Positions 1-8,255 of a stretch of DNA of 23,970 bases are shown here, in pieces. Every line of letters starts with the position of its first letter. Positions within the stretch are counted from its first letter, which is position 1. The notes under the pieces are model-generated. The model was not told the DNA's origin, did not search any database, and saw only the letters and a program-made list of their open reading frames with translations. The DNA is from an uncultured Collinsella sp. (GTDB lineage: Bacteria > Actinomycetota > Coriobacteriia > Coriobacteriales > Coriobacteriaceae), in NCBI GenBank assembly GCA_900545165.1, contig UQYA01000019.1, forward strand, positions 1 to 23,970, given 5' to 3'. The position numbers and the translations under genes are program-made.

Positions 1-993
1 GCCGGCGATCATGTGGTCGCGAGCTCTGCCATTTACGGCGGTACGTATAACCTGCTCGCCCACACCATGGGCCGCATGGGCGTGACCTGCACGTTCGTCG
101 CCCCCGACTGCACCGATGAGGAGCTGGAGGCAGCCTTCCAGCCCAACACCAAGCTCGTCTTTGGCGAGACGATCGCAAACCCCGCCCTTGCCGTGCTCGA
201 TATTGAGCGCTTTGCCAAGGCCGCACATGACCACGGCGTGCCGCTGATGGTCGACAACACCTTCCCGACGCCCGTGATGTGCCGTCCCTTTGAGTGGGGC
301 GCCGACATCGTTACGCACTCCACCACCAAGTACATGGATGGACATGCTTCCTACCTGGGCGGCGTGATCGTCGACCACGGCCAGTTTGACTGGATGGCTC
401 ATGCGGATAAGTTCCCGGGTCTCACCACGCCCGACGAGAGCTACCACGGCGTGACGTATGCCGAGAAGTTCGGTCGCGAGGGTGCCTTCATTACCAAGGC
501 CACCGCGCAGCTCATGCGCGACCTCGGCCCCATGCAGAACCCGCAGGCGGCCTTCTTCCTGAACAGCTCGCTCGAGAGCCTGCATGTGCGCATGCCGCGT
601 CATTGTGAGAACGGCCTGGCCGTTGCCAAGTTCCTGCAGAGCCATCCCAAGGTGCGCTTCGTGAGCTATCCGGGTCTGGAGGGCGATAAGTACTATGACC
701 TGGCTCAGAAGTACATGCCCAACGGTACCTGCGGCGTTGTGAGCTTTGGCTTTAACGGTGGTCGCGCGGCGGCCGAGACCTTTATGAAGAGCCTCAAGCT
801 CGCCCAGATCGCCACGCACGTGGCCGATGCCCGCACTTGCTGTCTGCATCCCGCTAATGCCACGCATCGCCAGATGAACGATGAGGAGCTCATCGCCTGT
901 GGCATCTCCGCCGACATGGTGCGCCTGTCGTGCGGCCTCGAGGACACGGCCGATCTGATTGCCGACCTTGAGCAGGCACTCGAGCAGTGCTAG
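1..993 (+). CDS. metY: O-acetylhomoserine sulfhydrylase (aminocarboxypropyltransferase), 3' part
   Basis: This PLP enzyme of the Cys/Met metabolism family makes homocysteine from O-acetylhomoserine and sulfide in the cytoplasm. The reading frame is open from base 1, so the true start lies before the window and about 330 C-terminal residues are seen. Visible marks are the substrate/cofactor stretch SSAIYGGTYNLL near the left edge, the VDNTFPTP motif, and the PLP-binding lysine in THSTTKYMDGH (AAG at 328-330). The C-terminal stretch RLSCGLEDTADLIADL is the usual end of the family. The gene closes with TAG at 991-993 and is followed by a strong terminator, so it ends its transcript. Other members of the fold (cystathionine gamma-synthase, methionine gamma-lyase) are less likely because of the STTKYMDGH and CLHPANATHRQ stretches. 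Sulfide-using enzymes of this family may also accept selenide, which is only suggestive given the selenium genes further on. Confidence 0.9.
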   Translation, partial: AGDHVVASSAIYGGTYNLLAHTMGRMGVTCTFVAPDCTDEELEAAFQPNTKLVFGETIANPALAVLDIERFAKAAHDHGVPLMVDNTFPTPVMCRPFEWGADIVTHSTTKYMDGHASYLGGVIVDHGQFDWMAHADKFPGLTTPDESYHGVTYAEKFGREGAFITKATAQLMRDLGPMQNPQAAFFLNSSLESLHVRMPRHCENGLAVAKFLQSHPKVRFVSYPGLEGDKYYDLAQKYMPNGTCGVVSFGFNGGRAAAETFMKSLKLAQIATHVADARTCCLHPANATHRQMNDEELIACGISADMVRLSCGLEDTADLIADLEQALEQC

Positions 994-1062
994 GCTAGCG
1001 TTCGCATAAGGCGCCGATGCTGGCAGAAAGCTTCGGCGACCTTTTGTTCCGATTCCGTAGGC

Positions 1063-1111
1063 GGGACCCCAATCGCGGCTGTTTGCAGGCGATCGGGGCC
1101 CCGTTTTTTTT
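1063..1111 (+). terminator. Rho-independent terminator after the metY-like gene
   Basis: A 14-bp stem with two A-C mismatches (arms 1063-1076 and 1089-1102) encloses a 12-nt loop and is followed by eight T residues at 1104-1111. It lies between the sulfhydrylase stop and the MFS start, so the two genes are separately transcribed. Confidence 0.85.
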
Positions 1112-1137
1112 GCGTTAGGCCACTCGAAAGGATGGAT

Positions 1138-2442
1138 ATGGAGAAAACTGCAGAGCAGCTGCGCCGCGAGCACATTGCTCTAGAGGGCGACACCCATGGC
1201 AAGAATAAATGGGCGATTCTGTTTACCGTGCTCATCATGACGTTTATGGTGTGTCTGGATTCGACCGTCGTGACCGTGGCGCTGCCCGTGATGCAAAAGG
1301 AGCTGGGCGTGGGCCTCGATCGCATTCAACTGGTGAGCTCGGTGTACCTGCTTGCGACTTGCGTGGCTATGTTGCCGTTTGGCCGTCTGGGCGACGTGCG
1401 TGGCAAGGTGAATGTGTTCCAGCTGGGCGTCATCGTCTTTTCGGTCGGTTCGCTGCTGTGCGGCCTTTCGGCCTCGCTTGAGGTTCTTATCCTAGCGCGC
1501 ATTGTTCAGGGCGTCGGTTGCGCGGCGGCCATGGCTAACAACATGGGTATCATCACCGAGTCGTTTCCGGCGCGCGAACGAGGCCGTGCCATGGGTATTC
1601 TCGCGACCTTCGTGGCCCTCGGCATGATGTGTGGCCCCGTGCTCGGCGGCATGCTGGTGGCAAGCTTTCCCTGGGAGAGCATCTTCCTCATCAACCTGCC
1701 CATTGGCGTGATCTCGTTTATCGTGGGACTCTACACGCTGCCGCATGTTAGGCCAGAGGCCGGCGAACGTCCCATGCCCCTTGCCGAGGCCGCCCGTCGC
1801 TGCTTTGCAAATTCGGCCTTCACCATCAACCTTGCCTGCATGCTCATCGTGTTCGTTGGCATTGGCGCATCCGAGTTTATTCTGCCGTTCTATTTTCAGG
1901 ACGCCCACGGCTTTGGTTCTGATATCTCTGGACTACTCTTTTTGGCGCTGCCGATGGTGAATGCCTTTATCGGCCCGCTTTCGGGTACGGTTTCGGACCG
2001 TGTTGGCTGCGAGGGCCCCACGGCGGTCGGCCTGGGCGTGTACGTGTGCGGTCTCTTTGCGGTAAGCACACTCGACGAGCACTCTGCTATCCCTGTGATC
2101 GTGTGCTGCGTCGCATTTATGTCGTGCGGCACGTCGATTTTCCAGAGCCCCAACAACTCGCTGTACATGGGCTCGGCTCCGCGCGAGGCGCTCGGTTTTG
2201 CGGGCAGCTTGGGCAGTTTGGCGCGCTACGCCGGCATGGCACTCGGTATTACGGTGGCGTCGAATATCCTATATGGGCAGATGAGCGTGGCGATGGGCGA
2301 GGCCGTGACCAGTTTTGTTGCAGGCCGTCCGGATGTGTTCCTGTTTGGTTTCCGTTCGGTGTTCTACGTGCTTATGGCTGTGGCCGCTGTGGGCTTTGCG
2401 CTTGCCATGGTGCGTTTGGTGAAGATGCGCGCCCGCCATTAG
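1138..2442 (+). CDS. MFS transporter, drug:H+ antiporter-like (EmrB/QacA-type motifs)
   Basis: This is an inner-membrane major facilitator, probably a proton-driven exporter of drugs or small organic compounds. Motif D1 of the DHA2 drug antiporters (LDSTVVTVALPVM) is in the first membrane segment, motif A (GRLGDVRGK) lies between segments 2 and 3, and a motif C-like stretch (GMMCGPVLGG) is in segment 5. I count about 12 hydrophobic segments, while classical DHA2 members have 14, so the exact subfamily is uncertain. Two ATGs compete for the start: the one at 1132 overlaps the ribosome binding site GAAAGGA (1126-1132), whereas ATG 1138 sits 5 nt after it, so 1138 is chosen (434 residues). The gene is preceded by a terminator and followed by a 159-nt gap. 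The substrate cannot be read from the sequence. Confidence 0.85.
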   Translation: MEKTAEQLRREHIALEGDTHGKNKWAILFTVLIMTFMVCLDSTVVTVALPVMQKELGVGLDRIQLVSSVYLLATCVAMLPFGRLGDVRGKVNVFQLGVIVFSVGSLLCGLSASLEVLILARIVQGVGCAAAMANNMGIITESFPARERGRAMGILATFVALGMMCGPVLGGMLVASFPWESIFLINLPIGVISFIVGLYTLPHVRPEAGERPMPLAEAARRCFANSAFTINLACMLIVFVGIGASEFILPFYFQDAHGFGSDISGLLFLALPMVNAFIGPLSGTVSDRVGCEGPTAVGLGVYVCGLFAVSTLDEHSAIPVIVCCVAFMSCGTSIFQSPNNSLYMGSAPREALGFAGSLGSLARYAGMALGITVASNILYGQMSVAMGEAVTSFVAGRPDVFLFGFRSVFYVLMAVAAVGFALAMVRLVKMRARH

Positions 2443-2601
2443 CTTGTGGGGGCAGGCTTGCCATGAATCGGGCCTATCTACCGGTCTTGCGGCTTTGTGG
2501 TGCGATGCGGCTTGTGGGGCGGGCGGGGGTCGGTCCGTGGTAGACTATCGAACAACGTTTATTAATCGCGCGGTATCGTTGCCGCGAGAAGGGGTTGCGC
2601 C

Positions 2602-3180
2602 ATGCAGGAGCTTGAGGATCGTATTCGCCATGACGGCATCGTAAAGGCCGGTAACGTCCTTAAGGTTGATGCCTTCCTCAACCACCAGTGCGACGTTGAG
2701 CTGTTCGACCACATGGGTGCCGAGTGGGCCCGTCTTTTCGAGGGTGTCGAGATCAACAAGATCCTGACGATCGAAGCTTCGGGCATTGGCATGGCTTGCA
2801 TTGCAGCCCAGCATTTTGGCGGCGTGCCAGTGGTCTTTGCTAAGAAGGCGCAGTCCATCAACCTCGACGGCGAGCAGTATGCCACGACCATCTATTCCTT
2901 TACCAAGCAGAAGGAGTACCCGGTTATCGTGGGTAAGCGCTTCCTGTCCGAGGGCGATAAGGTCCTGATTATCGACGACTTCCTGGCCAACGGCTGCGCG
3001 CTCGAGGGCCTTATCAAGATCTGCGAGGCCGCGGGCGCCGAAGTTGCTGGCATTGGCATCGCCGTTGAGAAGGGCTTCCAGGGCGGTGGCGATAAGCTCC
3101 GCGAGCGCGGCTTCCGCGTCGAGAGCCTGGCCCGTATCGCCGATATGGACTGCGAGACCGGCGAGATCACCTTCGCCTAA
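2602..3180 (+). CDS. xpt: Xanthine phosphoribosyltransferase
   Basis: This cytoplasmic purine-salvage enzyme converts xanthine plus PRPP to XMP. The 192-residue length is the family norm. The PRPP-binding loop reads VLIIDDFLANGCALEG in the second half, the N-terminal stretch DGIVKAGNVLKVDAFLNHQ is typical of Xpt, and FAKKAQSINLDG fits the family's flexible-loop region. The start ATG 2602 has a ribosome binding site (AGAAGGGG, ending at 2594) 7 nt upstream. In Firmicutes xpt usually sits behind a purine riboswitch; I looked for one in 2443-2601 and saw none, so control here is probably different. A hairpin terminator follows at 3210. Confidence 0.93.
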   Translation: MQELEDRIRHDGIVKAGNVLKVDAFLNHQCDVELFDHMGAEWARLFEGVEINKILTIEASGIGMACIAAQHFGGVPVVFAKKAQSINLDGEQYATTIYSFTKQKEYPVIVGKRFLSEGDKVLIIDDFLANGCALEGLIKICEAAGAEVAGIGIAVEKGFQGGGDKLRERGFRVESLARIADMDCETGEITFA

Positions 3181-3209
3181 GCGCGCAACACAAGCGATTG
3201 GTATGCGAT

Positions 3210-3243
3210 GTGACAAAGGGACTTTCCCTTTGTCACATTTTTT
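3210..3243 (+). terminator. Perfect-stem terminator after xpt
   Basis: The 11-bp arms 3210-3220 and 3226-3236 (GTGACAAAGGG and its complement) are perfectly paired around the loop ACTTT. Six T residues follow at 3238-3243. The next gene starts only 21 nt later, so that gene either depends on readthrough or has a start site that I cannot place. The core AAAGGGACTTT resembles the core of the palindrome at 3653-3723. Confidence 0.8.
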
Positions 3244-3263
3244 GTATGAGGGGAGGTGTTGAT

Positions 3264-3644
3264 ATGGATGAGAACACGATGGGATGGCGCGAGTATGCGC
3301 GCTATGCCGAGATGTCGGTCGAGGAGCTGGCGCGCGATTGCGAGGTGCAGGTGTTTCGCGCGACGGGTCCGGGCGGACAGGGCGTGAACACGACGGACTC
3401 GGCGGTGCGCATGAAACATATTCCTTCGGGGATTGTCGTGACGGCGCGTGAGAGCCGCAGCCAGTTTCAGAATCGCGCGAGCTGTCTGCGTAAGCTGCGC
3501 GCTGAGCTTGAGCGTCGCGGGCGTCCACCGCGTCGACGCGTAAAGACCAAGGTGCCTCAGCGCTCTCGCCAGCGCAGGCTCAACGACAAACACTTCAACG
3601 CCATTAAAAAGGCCAACCGTCGCAAACCGGGCAGCGACGAATAG
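3264..3644 (+). CDS. Release-factor-like protein with GGQ domain (peptidyl-tRNA hydrolysis)
   Basis: This is a small, very basic protein (126 residues) carrying only the peptidyl-hydrolase domain of class I release factors. The GGQ motif is at residues 37-39, in RATGPGGQGVNTTDS, and is followed by the RF2-like stretch HIPSGIVVTARESRSQFQN. The C-terminal third is rich in Arg and Lys, like the ribosome-anchoring tail of ArfB/YaeJ. Codon-recognition domains of RF1/RF2 are absent. The likely role is rescue of stalled ribosomes or hydrolysis of peptidyl-tRNA. ATG 3264 is chosen because the ribosome binding site GGGAGGTG (3251-3258) directly precedes it; earlier in-frame ATGs at 3198 and 3246 lie within or just after the terminator. 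The gene is bracketed by two palindromes. It could be ArfB-like or a PrfH-like relative; the sequence alone does not decide. Confidence 0.8.
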   Translation: MDENTMGWREYARYAEMSVEELARDCEVQVFRATGPGGQGVNTTDSAVRMKHIPSGIVVTARESRSQFQNRASCLRKLRAELERRGRPPRRRVKTKVPQRSRQRRLNDKHFNAIKKANRRKPGSDE

Positions 3645-3652
3645 CCTCCTCA

Positions 3653-3723
3653 TAAGTTGCGGTGAAATAGGGACTGTTTTGCGGCTTTAGATGCATAAAC
3701 AGTCCCTATTTCACCGCAACTTA
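3653..3723. repeat. 27-bp perfect inverted repeat between convergent genes
   Basis: The arms 3653-3679 and 3697-3723 are exact reverse complements over 27 bp, with a 17-nt loop. The left arm begins TAAGTTGCGGTG and contains AATAGGGACTGTTT. It lies between the stops of two convergent genes (3644 on plus, 3731 on minus), so it may serve as a bidirectional transcription stop, although no clear T run follows on either strand. A perfect stem this long also fits a dispersed palindromic element of the REP/MITE kind. Confidence 0.8.
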
Positions 3724-3730
3724 GGTGGGG

Positions 3731-4693
3731 TTAGCGGGTGGGGTGCCAGACGTGGAGGGCGCCGGCGAGGATGTCGACCTCGATGCGCGAGGCGACAACG
3801 GGCTCGCCGTCGGCCTGAATGGGGTAGTCGGGCTCCTCAAAGGTGAGCTCGGCATGGCGACAGCGGCGCATGCGAACCGGCGGCAGCTTGGTATGGTGGC
3901 CATCTTTGGCCGAAAGGAACATGGGAAGCGCGACCGCGCCCGGAACGGGGCCGCAGGCGTAGCAGACGTCGAGTATGCCGTCACAGGGGTCGGCGTCGGG
4001 ACAGATGCGATAGCCCGAGCCATAGGTAGGACCCAGCTGAATCGCCATGATGATCGCCCTTACGCGCTCGGCGGGCGCCCCGTCAAAGCTGACTGTCATG
4101 GGGTAATTGCGATAGCGTAGGCCAAACTGCTCAAGTCCCGAAAGAGTGTAGAGCGGCGCGCCGGTGAGGCTCGTCTTTTTGCGTAGCTCGGTGGTGCCAA
4201 GGCCGATGGCGGCATCGATGCCGACCGAAAGCGTCTGGTCGTAGTACTCAACGGTAGCCTCGCCGCTGCCGCTTGCGGGGTTCCATGAGCGAATGCGCCC
4301 GATGTCCTGGTGCTGCAGCTCGCAGGTGAGCAGCGCGCCAAAATCTTTGCCGGAGAAATCGTCGATACCGAGCGTCTGGGCAAAATCATTGCCGGAGCCT
4401 ACGGGCAGGACGGCAAGCGACGGTCGAACAGCCTCTTCTTGCGCCATCAAGCCATTGACGACCTCGTGGATCACGCCGTCGCCGCCGAGTGCGATAACCG
4501 TGCGGTAGCCCTGAGCCTGTGCGGCCAGTTCCTTGGCGTGCCCCCTTCGCTCGGTTAGCACCAGGTCAAACTGGGATGCGCGTGCGGTCATGTCCAAAAA
4601 GCGTTGCAGGCGCTCGGCAACTTCGCGCGCCGCACCCGACTGGGCGGCTGGGTTGGCGATGATGAGCGTGCGGCCAAAATCAGTTGCGTGCAT
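3731..4693 (-). CDS. Diacylglycerol/lipid kinase family protein (YegS/DgkB-like)
   Basis: This soluble ATP-dependent lipid kinase probably phosphorylates diacylglycerol or a related lipid at the inner face of the membrane. The first strand carries NPAAQSG, the nucleotide-binding GGDGVIHEVVNGL starts near residue 70, and LPVGSGNDFAQTLG matches the second family signature. The C-terminal part (QADGEPV...VDILAGALHVW) is the usual beta-rich domain. An upstream GTG at 4765 keeps the frame open but has no ribosome binding site, while ATG 4693 has CGGGAG at 7 nt, giving 320 residues. It lies 87 nt downstream of the CLC gene on the same strand and is probably co-transcribed with it. The substrate lipid cannot be assigned. 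Confidence 0.87.
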   Translation of the reverse strand: MHATDFGRTLIIANPAAQSGAAREVAERLQRFLDMTARASQFDLVLTERRGHAKELAAQAQGYRTVIALGGDGVIHEVVNGLMAQEEAVRPSLAVLPVGSGNDFAQTLGIDDFSGKDFGALLTCELQHQDIGRIRSWNPASGSGEATVEYYDQTLSVGIDAAIGLGTTELRKKTSLTGAPLYTLSGLEQFGLRYRNYPMTVSFDGAPAERVRAIIMAIQLGPTYGSGYRICPDADPCDGILDVCYACGPVPGAVALPMFLSAKDGHHTKLPPVRMRRCRHAELTFEEPDYPIQADGEPVVASRIEVDILAGALHVWHPTR

Positions 4694-4780
4694 GGGGCGA
4701 CTCCCGGCGTATGCCGTGACGGTGCGGTCGCGCTCAGGTCGAATTGCCCCCGATTGTGGCTGCACGTCGAATACTTACGT

Positions 4781-6202
4781 CTACTCTATCAGGTCGTTGT
4801 GGCGCTCGATAGCATCCGCTACCGTACCGCCCTCATCCACAATAAGCGAACGGCGCTTGGGCGAGATGATGCGCTGGGCGGGGTACACGCCGCGGTGTCC
4901 GGCGGTTAGGTAGCTGATAAAGGCCACGATGACAAAGAACCCGGCTGCCGTGCCGTGGAACAGGTCGATGGCCATCATACAGGTGGTGATAGGCACGTTA
5001 AGGCCGGCGCAGAACACGCCGAGCATGCCCAGCGCTGCCAGAAAGCTGGGATCGATTCCGACGAGGCAACCGATCCAGCCGCCGAGCGCCGCACCGATAC
5101 CAAACAGGGGCGTGACCTCGCCGCCTTGGAAGCCGGCGCCCAGGGTGAGCGCTGTGACGACCAACTTGATGACTGCGTCCGCCAGGGTGGTGTTGCCGGC
5201 AAATCCGGCGCCGGAAAGCCACGTGGAAAGGCCGGCGTAGTCCCAGGCGTCGAGGAGGGCATAGGCGGCCAAAACCACGAGTGCACCTATGAGTGCGCGA
5301 ATAAGGTAATTGGTGATAAAGCGACCGTACAGGCTCTTGACGGTTCGAACTGACCAGGCAAAGAGGCGTGCCGTCAGACCGAAGATAATGGCGCTGATAA
5401 CAACGATGACAACCGTCCGTGGTGTCATGTTGGGAACGCTGGCGATAACATTCGCCTCGTACTCGGTACCTAGGGCGAGTGATGTAAAGTAGCCGGTAAA
5501 TGAGGCGACCAGGCAGTAGATGCCCGCCGTGTAGTCGATCTTGCCGATAAAGCACATCTCCATGCCAAAGAAAGCTCCGGCAAGGGGCGAGCCGAATACG
5601 GCGCCAAAGGCCGACGAGATGCCGGCGAGCATGAGGTCGTGGTGGTCATGCTTTTTGAGGTGGGCGAGGCTCGAGATGTTGCTGGCGATGGTGCCGCCAA
5701 TCTGCACCGCGGCTCCCTCGCGACCGGCCGATCCGCCCGTTAGGTGCGTGAGCGTGGAGCAGACGAAGGTGAGGACGGCCATGCGCATATGGATGAGGCG
5801 TGTGCCCAGAGCGGAGTCGATGACCAGGTTGTTGCCACGCTTGGCGGCAAGACCGTGGTTTTTGTACACCCATGCGGTGGCAACGCCCACAACGGGAAGC
5901 AAGGCGTAGACCCACACATGGTGCTCGCGATAGTCGGTCGCGATATTCAACGAGGCCAAAAACGCCCAGGCGGCAACGCCCATGGCGAGCGAGACAATGA
6001 CGACGAGTGCGAGTAACTTGGCGCTCGCGAGTAGGTTGCGGGCGTTGCGGCGCGTGTCGGCAGCCAAGAGATGCTCGGAGCGGGTGAGCTGATGCCTGCC
6101 TGCCGTGATGACGTCGTTCAGGGAGAAAAAACCGCCGTCGTCGAGCGGCTGGGAATGATCCTGCGCCTCGTTTGCGCTTTCGGGTTTGTCGTTATGAGCC
6201 AT
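4781..6202 (-). CDS. CLC family antiporter, fluoride/proton (CLC-F) type by motif
   Basis: This is a polytopic membrane protein of 473 residues in the CLC chloride channel/transporter superfamily. The gating glutamate is in GGSAGREGAAVQ (Glu162). Where chloride-type CLCs have GxFxP, this protein reads GGEVTPLF (residues 360-367, Glu362 and Thr364). As I recall the family, that Glu-Val-Thr pattern marks the fluoride-exporting CLC-F antiporters, so F-/H+ exchange for fluoride resistance is the best guess. Other conserved pieces are RGNNLVIDSALG (about 122-133) and GSPLAGAFFGMEMCF (204-218). The first 60 residues are a hydrophilic cytoplasmic tail. ATG 6202 has an AGAGGA ribosome binding site at 4 nt. 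No fluoride riboswitch is apparent upstream. The lipid kinase gene follows on the same strand. Confidence 0.85.
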   Translation of the reverse strand: MAHNDKPESANEAQDHSQPLDDGGFFSLNDVITAGRHQLTRSEHLLAADTRRNARNLLASAKLLALVVIVSLAMGVAAWAFLASLNIATDYREHHVWVYALLPVVGVATAWVYKNHGLAAKRGNNLVIDSALGTRLIHMRMAVLTFVCSTLTHLTGGSAGREGAAVQIGGTIASNISSLAHLKKHDHHDLMLAGISSAFGAVFGSPLAGAFFGMEMCFIGKIDYTAGIYCLVASFTGYFTSLALGTEYEANVIASVPNMTPRTVVIVVISAIIFGLTARLFAWSVRTVKSLYGRFITNYLIRALIGALVVLAAYALLDAWDYAGLSTWLSGAGFAGNTTLADAVIKLVVTALTLGAGFQGGEVTPLFGIGAALGGWIGCLVGIDPSFLAALGMLGVFCAGLNVPITTCMMAIDLFHGTAAGFFVIVAFISYLTAGHRGVYPAQRIISPKRRSLIVDEGGTVADAIERHNDLIE

Positions 6203-6412
6203 ACGTTCCTCTTTTAGGTTGCAACGAAAGCATTATAAAACGCGGTAAACGCGATGAGCCGGTGGGTTGGTTTCCATTCTGTTTCGCGGCCTGCAACCGA
6301 CAGGTGTATTTGCGGATATAGGCCGAGTCTCGGTCGCGCGTCGGGGGATTATACTGAGACAAGCATAAAGAATCGGCGCGCCTGTTGTGCGCCGTGGCAT
6401 TAAGAGGTGCAT
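6203..6412. promoter_or_regulatory. Divergent promoter region between the CLC gene and moeA
   Basis: These 210 bases separate two divergently transcribed genes. On the minus strand a TATAAT -10 box lies at 6237-6232, about 30 nt before the CLC start. On the plus strand TATACT at 6350-6355 is a candidate -10 for moeA. Neither has a convincing -35 box. A GTTGCAAC palindrome lies at 6218-6225. A small hairpin (arms 6374-6379 and 6389-6394) would fall in the moeA 5' leader. No known riboswitch is apparent. Confidence 0.4.
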
Positions 6413-7675
6413 ATGGCAGAGAAACTCATTCCGCTGGATGACGCACAGTCGATTATCCTGTCGCATGTTGCTCCGACCGATCTCGTCGAGATTCCCGTGT
6501 GGCAGGCGGCTGGTTTTCCCTTGGCCGAGGATGCGGTGGCCGATATCGATATCTCGCCGTTTGCCAACAGCGCTATGGACGGATATGCCGTGCGCTCGGC
6601 GGACTTGGTGCAGGCATCTGGCGAGGCGCCGGTGACGCTCGACGTTATCGGACACGAGGCCGCGGGCCATGTGTTTGAGGGCGCAATCGGTGCGGGCGAG
6701 GCGGTCCGCATCATGACAGGCGCGCCGGTGCCTGAGGGTGCCGATGCCGTAGTGAAATACGAGATCGTCGACGTGCTCGATGGCGACGGCAACGAGGGCT
6801 CGCACGTGAGTTTCTCGGCGCCTGCTAAAGTGGGGGAGAACGTTCGCTCTGCTGCTGAGGAAGCCCATGCCGGCGATGTTGTGATACACGCCGGCGAGGT
6901 CGTGGCTCCGGCGGGCGCGGGTCTGCTGGCGAGCGCCGGATACGCGAGCGTGAAGGTGCACGCTGCCCCGCGCGTGGGCATTATCTCGCTGGGCACGGAA
7001 CTGGTCGTACCGAGCAAGGTGCCGGCGCGCGGTCAGATTCGCGACTCCAACTCGTCGGCGTTGATGGCCGAAGCACTTGATGCCGGCGCCGAGCCCGTGT
7101 TCTACGGCATTGCGCCCGATGATGAGCAGGCGATTGCCGAGCTGGTGCATCGTGCCGTGCAGGAGTGCGACTTTGTCATTACGAGCGGCGGTGCCTCGGC
7201 GGGCGACTACGACTATGTGACGGCGCTGGTCCAGCGCGAGGGCGAGGTGCTCTTCGATCGCATCTCGATGCGCCCCGGCAAGGCCATCACGTTTGGCTTG
7301 CTTGGAGGTAAGCCCTACCTGGGGCTTTCAGGCAATCCGGCCGCGGCGTATGTAGGCTTTGAGATGCTTGCCCGTCCGGCGATCCGCAAGATGCGTGGCT
7401 TTGCCGAGGGCGTGCGTCCCGTGCAGCAGGCGACGCTCACGCACGGCGTGAAGAAGCGCCAGGACCGACGCTTCTTCGATCGCGCCACGGTTTTGCGCGA
7501 CCCCGAGACCGGTGAGCTGTTGGTGACCGAGGCCAATACGCAGAATTCGGCGCTGCTCGGCACGATGCAGCGGGCCAATTGCCTGCTGCGTATTGACGAA
7601 GGACCGTGCGAGCTCAAGGCGGGCGACGTCGTGGATGTCGTGCGTGTCGACCTGCCCGAGGGAACGGTGCTGTAG
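6413..7675 (+). CDS. moeA: Molybdopterin molybdenumtransferase MoeA
   Basis: MoeA inserts molybdate into adenylylated molybdopterin, the last step of molybdenum cofactor synthesis, in the cytoplasm. The 420-residue protein shows the full domain order. It has the N-terminal stretch SPFANSAMDGYAVRSAD, the domain II motif MTGAPVPEGADAVVKYE, the MogA-like domain III with GIISLGTELV, RDSNSSAL and TSGGASAGDYDYV, then GLSGNPAAAYVGFE, and finally the beta-barrel domain IV. ATG 6413 is preferred over the GTG at 6407 because the ribosome binding site AAGAGG (6402-6407) covers the GTG. The next gene, a MogA/MoaB homologue, starts 10 nt downstream, so the two form an operon, and the molybdate transporter follows. 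Confidence 0.95.
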   Translation: MAEKLIPLDDAQSIILSHVAPTDLVEIPVWQAAGFPLAEDAVADIDISPFANSAMDGYAVRSADLVQASGEAPVTLDVIGHEAAGHVFEGAIGAGEAVRIMTGAPVPEGADAVVKYEIVDVLDGDGNEGSHVSFSAPAKVGENVRSAAEEAHAGDVVIHAGEVVAPAGAGLLASAGYASVKVHAAPRVGIISLGTELVVPSKVPARGQIRDSNSSALMAEALDAGAEPVFYGIAPDDEQAIAELVHRAVQECDFVITSGGASAGDYDYVTALVQREGEVLFDRISMRPGKAITFGLLGGKPYLGLSGNPAAAYVGFEMLARPAIRKMRGFAEGVRPVQQATLTHGVKKRQDRRFFDRATVLRDPETGELLVTEANTQNSALLGTMQRANCLLRIDEGPCELKAGDVVDVVRVDLPEGTVL

Positions 7676-7685
7676 GAGGAAGACT

Positions 7686-8165
7686 ATGGAGCTGAAGATT
7701 TCGATTGTGACGTGTTCGGACACGCGCGATCTTGCGCAGGACGAGGCGGGTGCCGCGCTCGAGGAGCTTATCGAGGCGCATGGCTGGGCGGTCGCCTCGC
7801 ATGTGGTCGTGCGCGACGACGTCAGCGAGATTGGTGATGCCATTGCGGAAGCCGCCGATGAGTGCCACGCCAATGTCGTGCTCACCTGCGGCGGCACGGG
7901 GCTTTCGATGCGCGACGTGACGCCCGAGGCGACGCGTGCCGTCTGCGACCGTGATGTGCCGGGTATTGCCGAGGCGATTCGTGCGTACTCGATGACCAAG
8001 ACGCGCCACGCAATGCTCTCGCGTGCTATTTGCATGCAACGAGGTCATACACTTGTCGTAAACTTTCCCGGTTCTACGAAGGCCGCCCGCGAAAGCTGGG
8101 AGGCCATAGCGGACCAGCTGGAGCATGCGGCTCAGATGACAGCGGGCGGCGGACATACCAACTAG
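7686..8165 (+). CDS. MogA/MoaB family molybdopterin adenylyltransferase
   Basis: This enzyme adenylylates molybdopterin, preparing it for metal insertion by MoeA. The 159-residue protein is one MoCF-type domain. It begins ELKISIVTCSDTRDL, carries the nucleotide-binding TCGGTGLSMRDVTPEA stretch in the middle, and has VVNFPGSTKAARE near the C-terminus, all typical of MogA/MoaB. The start ATG 7686 lies 5 nt after the strong ribosome binding site AGGAGGA (7674-7680), which overlaps the moeA stop codon, so translation is probably coupled. The family covers MogA (adenylyltransferase) and MoaB (in some species of unclear role); the pairing with moeA supports the adenylyltransferase role. Confidence 0.9.
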   Translation: MELKISIVTCSDTRDLAQDEAGAALEELIEAHGWAVASHVVVRDDVSEIGDAIAEAADECHANVVLTCGGTGLSMRDVTPEATRAVCDRDVPGIAEAIRAYSMTKTRHAMLSRAICMQRGHTLVVNFPGSTKAARESWEAIADQLEHAAQMTAGGGHTN

Positions 8166-8255
8166 GTGGTTTACCTGCGGCGGGGCGACCTGAACGGCTG
8201 CTTCGCTTTTGTTTTCCGCCGAAGCGACGCCGAGGTGCACGGTAACTTGAAACTA

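Noticed and set aside
2443..2601. Purine riboswitch before xpt
   Set aside because: The expected conserved loops and three-way junction are not visible. The region is GC-rich with no matching core.
4694..4765. An N-terminally extended lipid kinase starting at GTG 4765
   Set aside because: There is no ribosome binding site and the extra 24 residues show no family similarity. ATG 4693 has a good site and begins right before the first conserved strand.
6203..6412. Fluoride riboswitch before the CLC gene, or Moco RNA before moeA
   Set aside because: Neither conserved core is seen on either strand; only ordinary -10 boxes and a small hairpin are present.
8166..8255. A terminator after the mogA/moaB gene
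   Set aside because: GCTTCG and CGAAGC can pair around a long loop, but no T run follows, so I could not support it.
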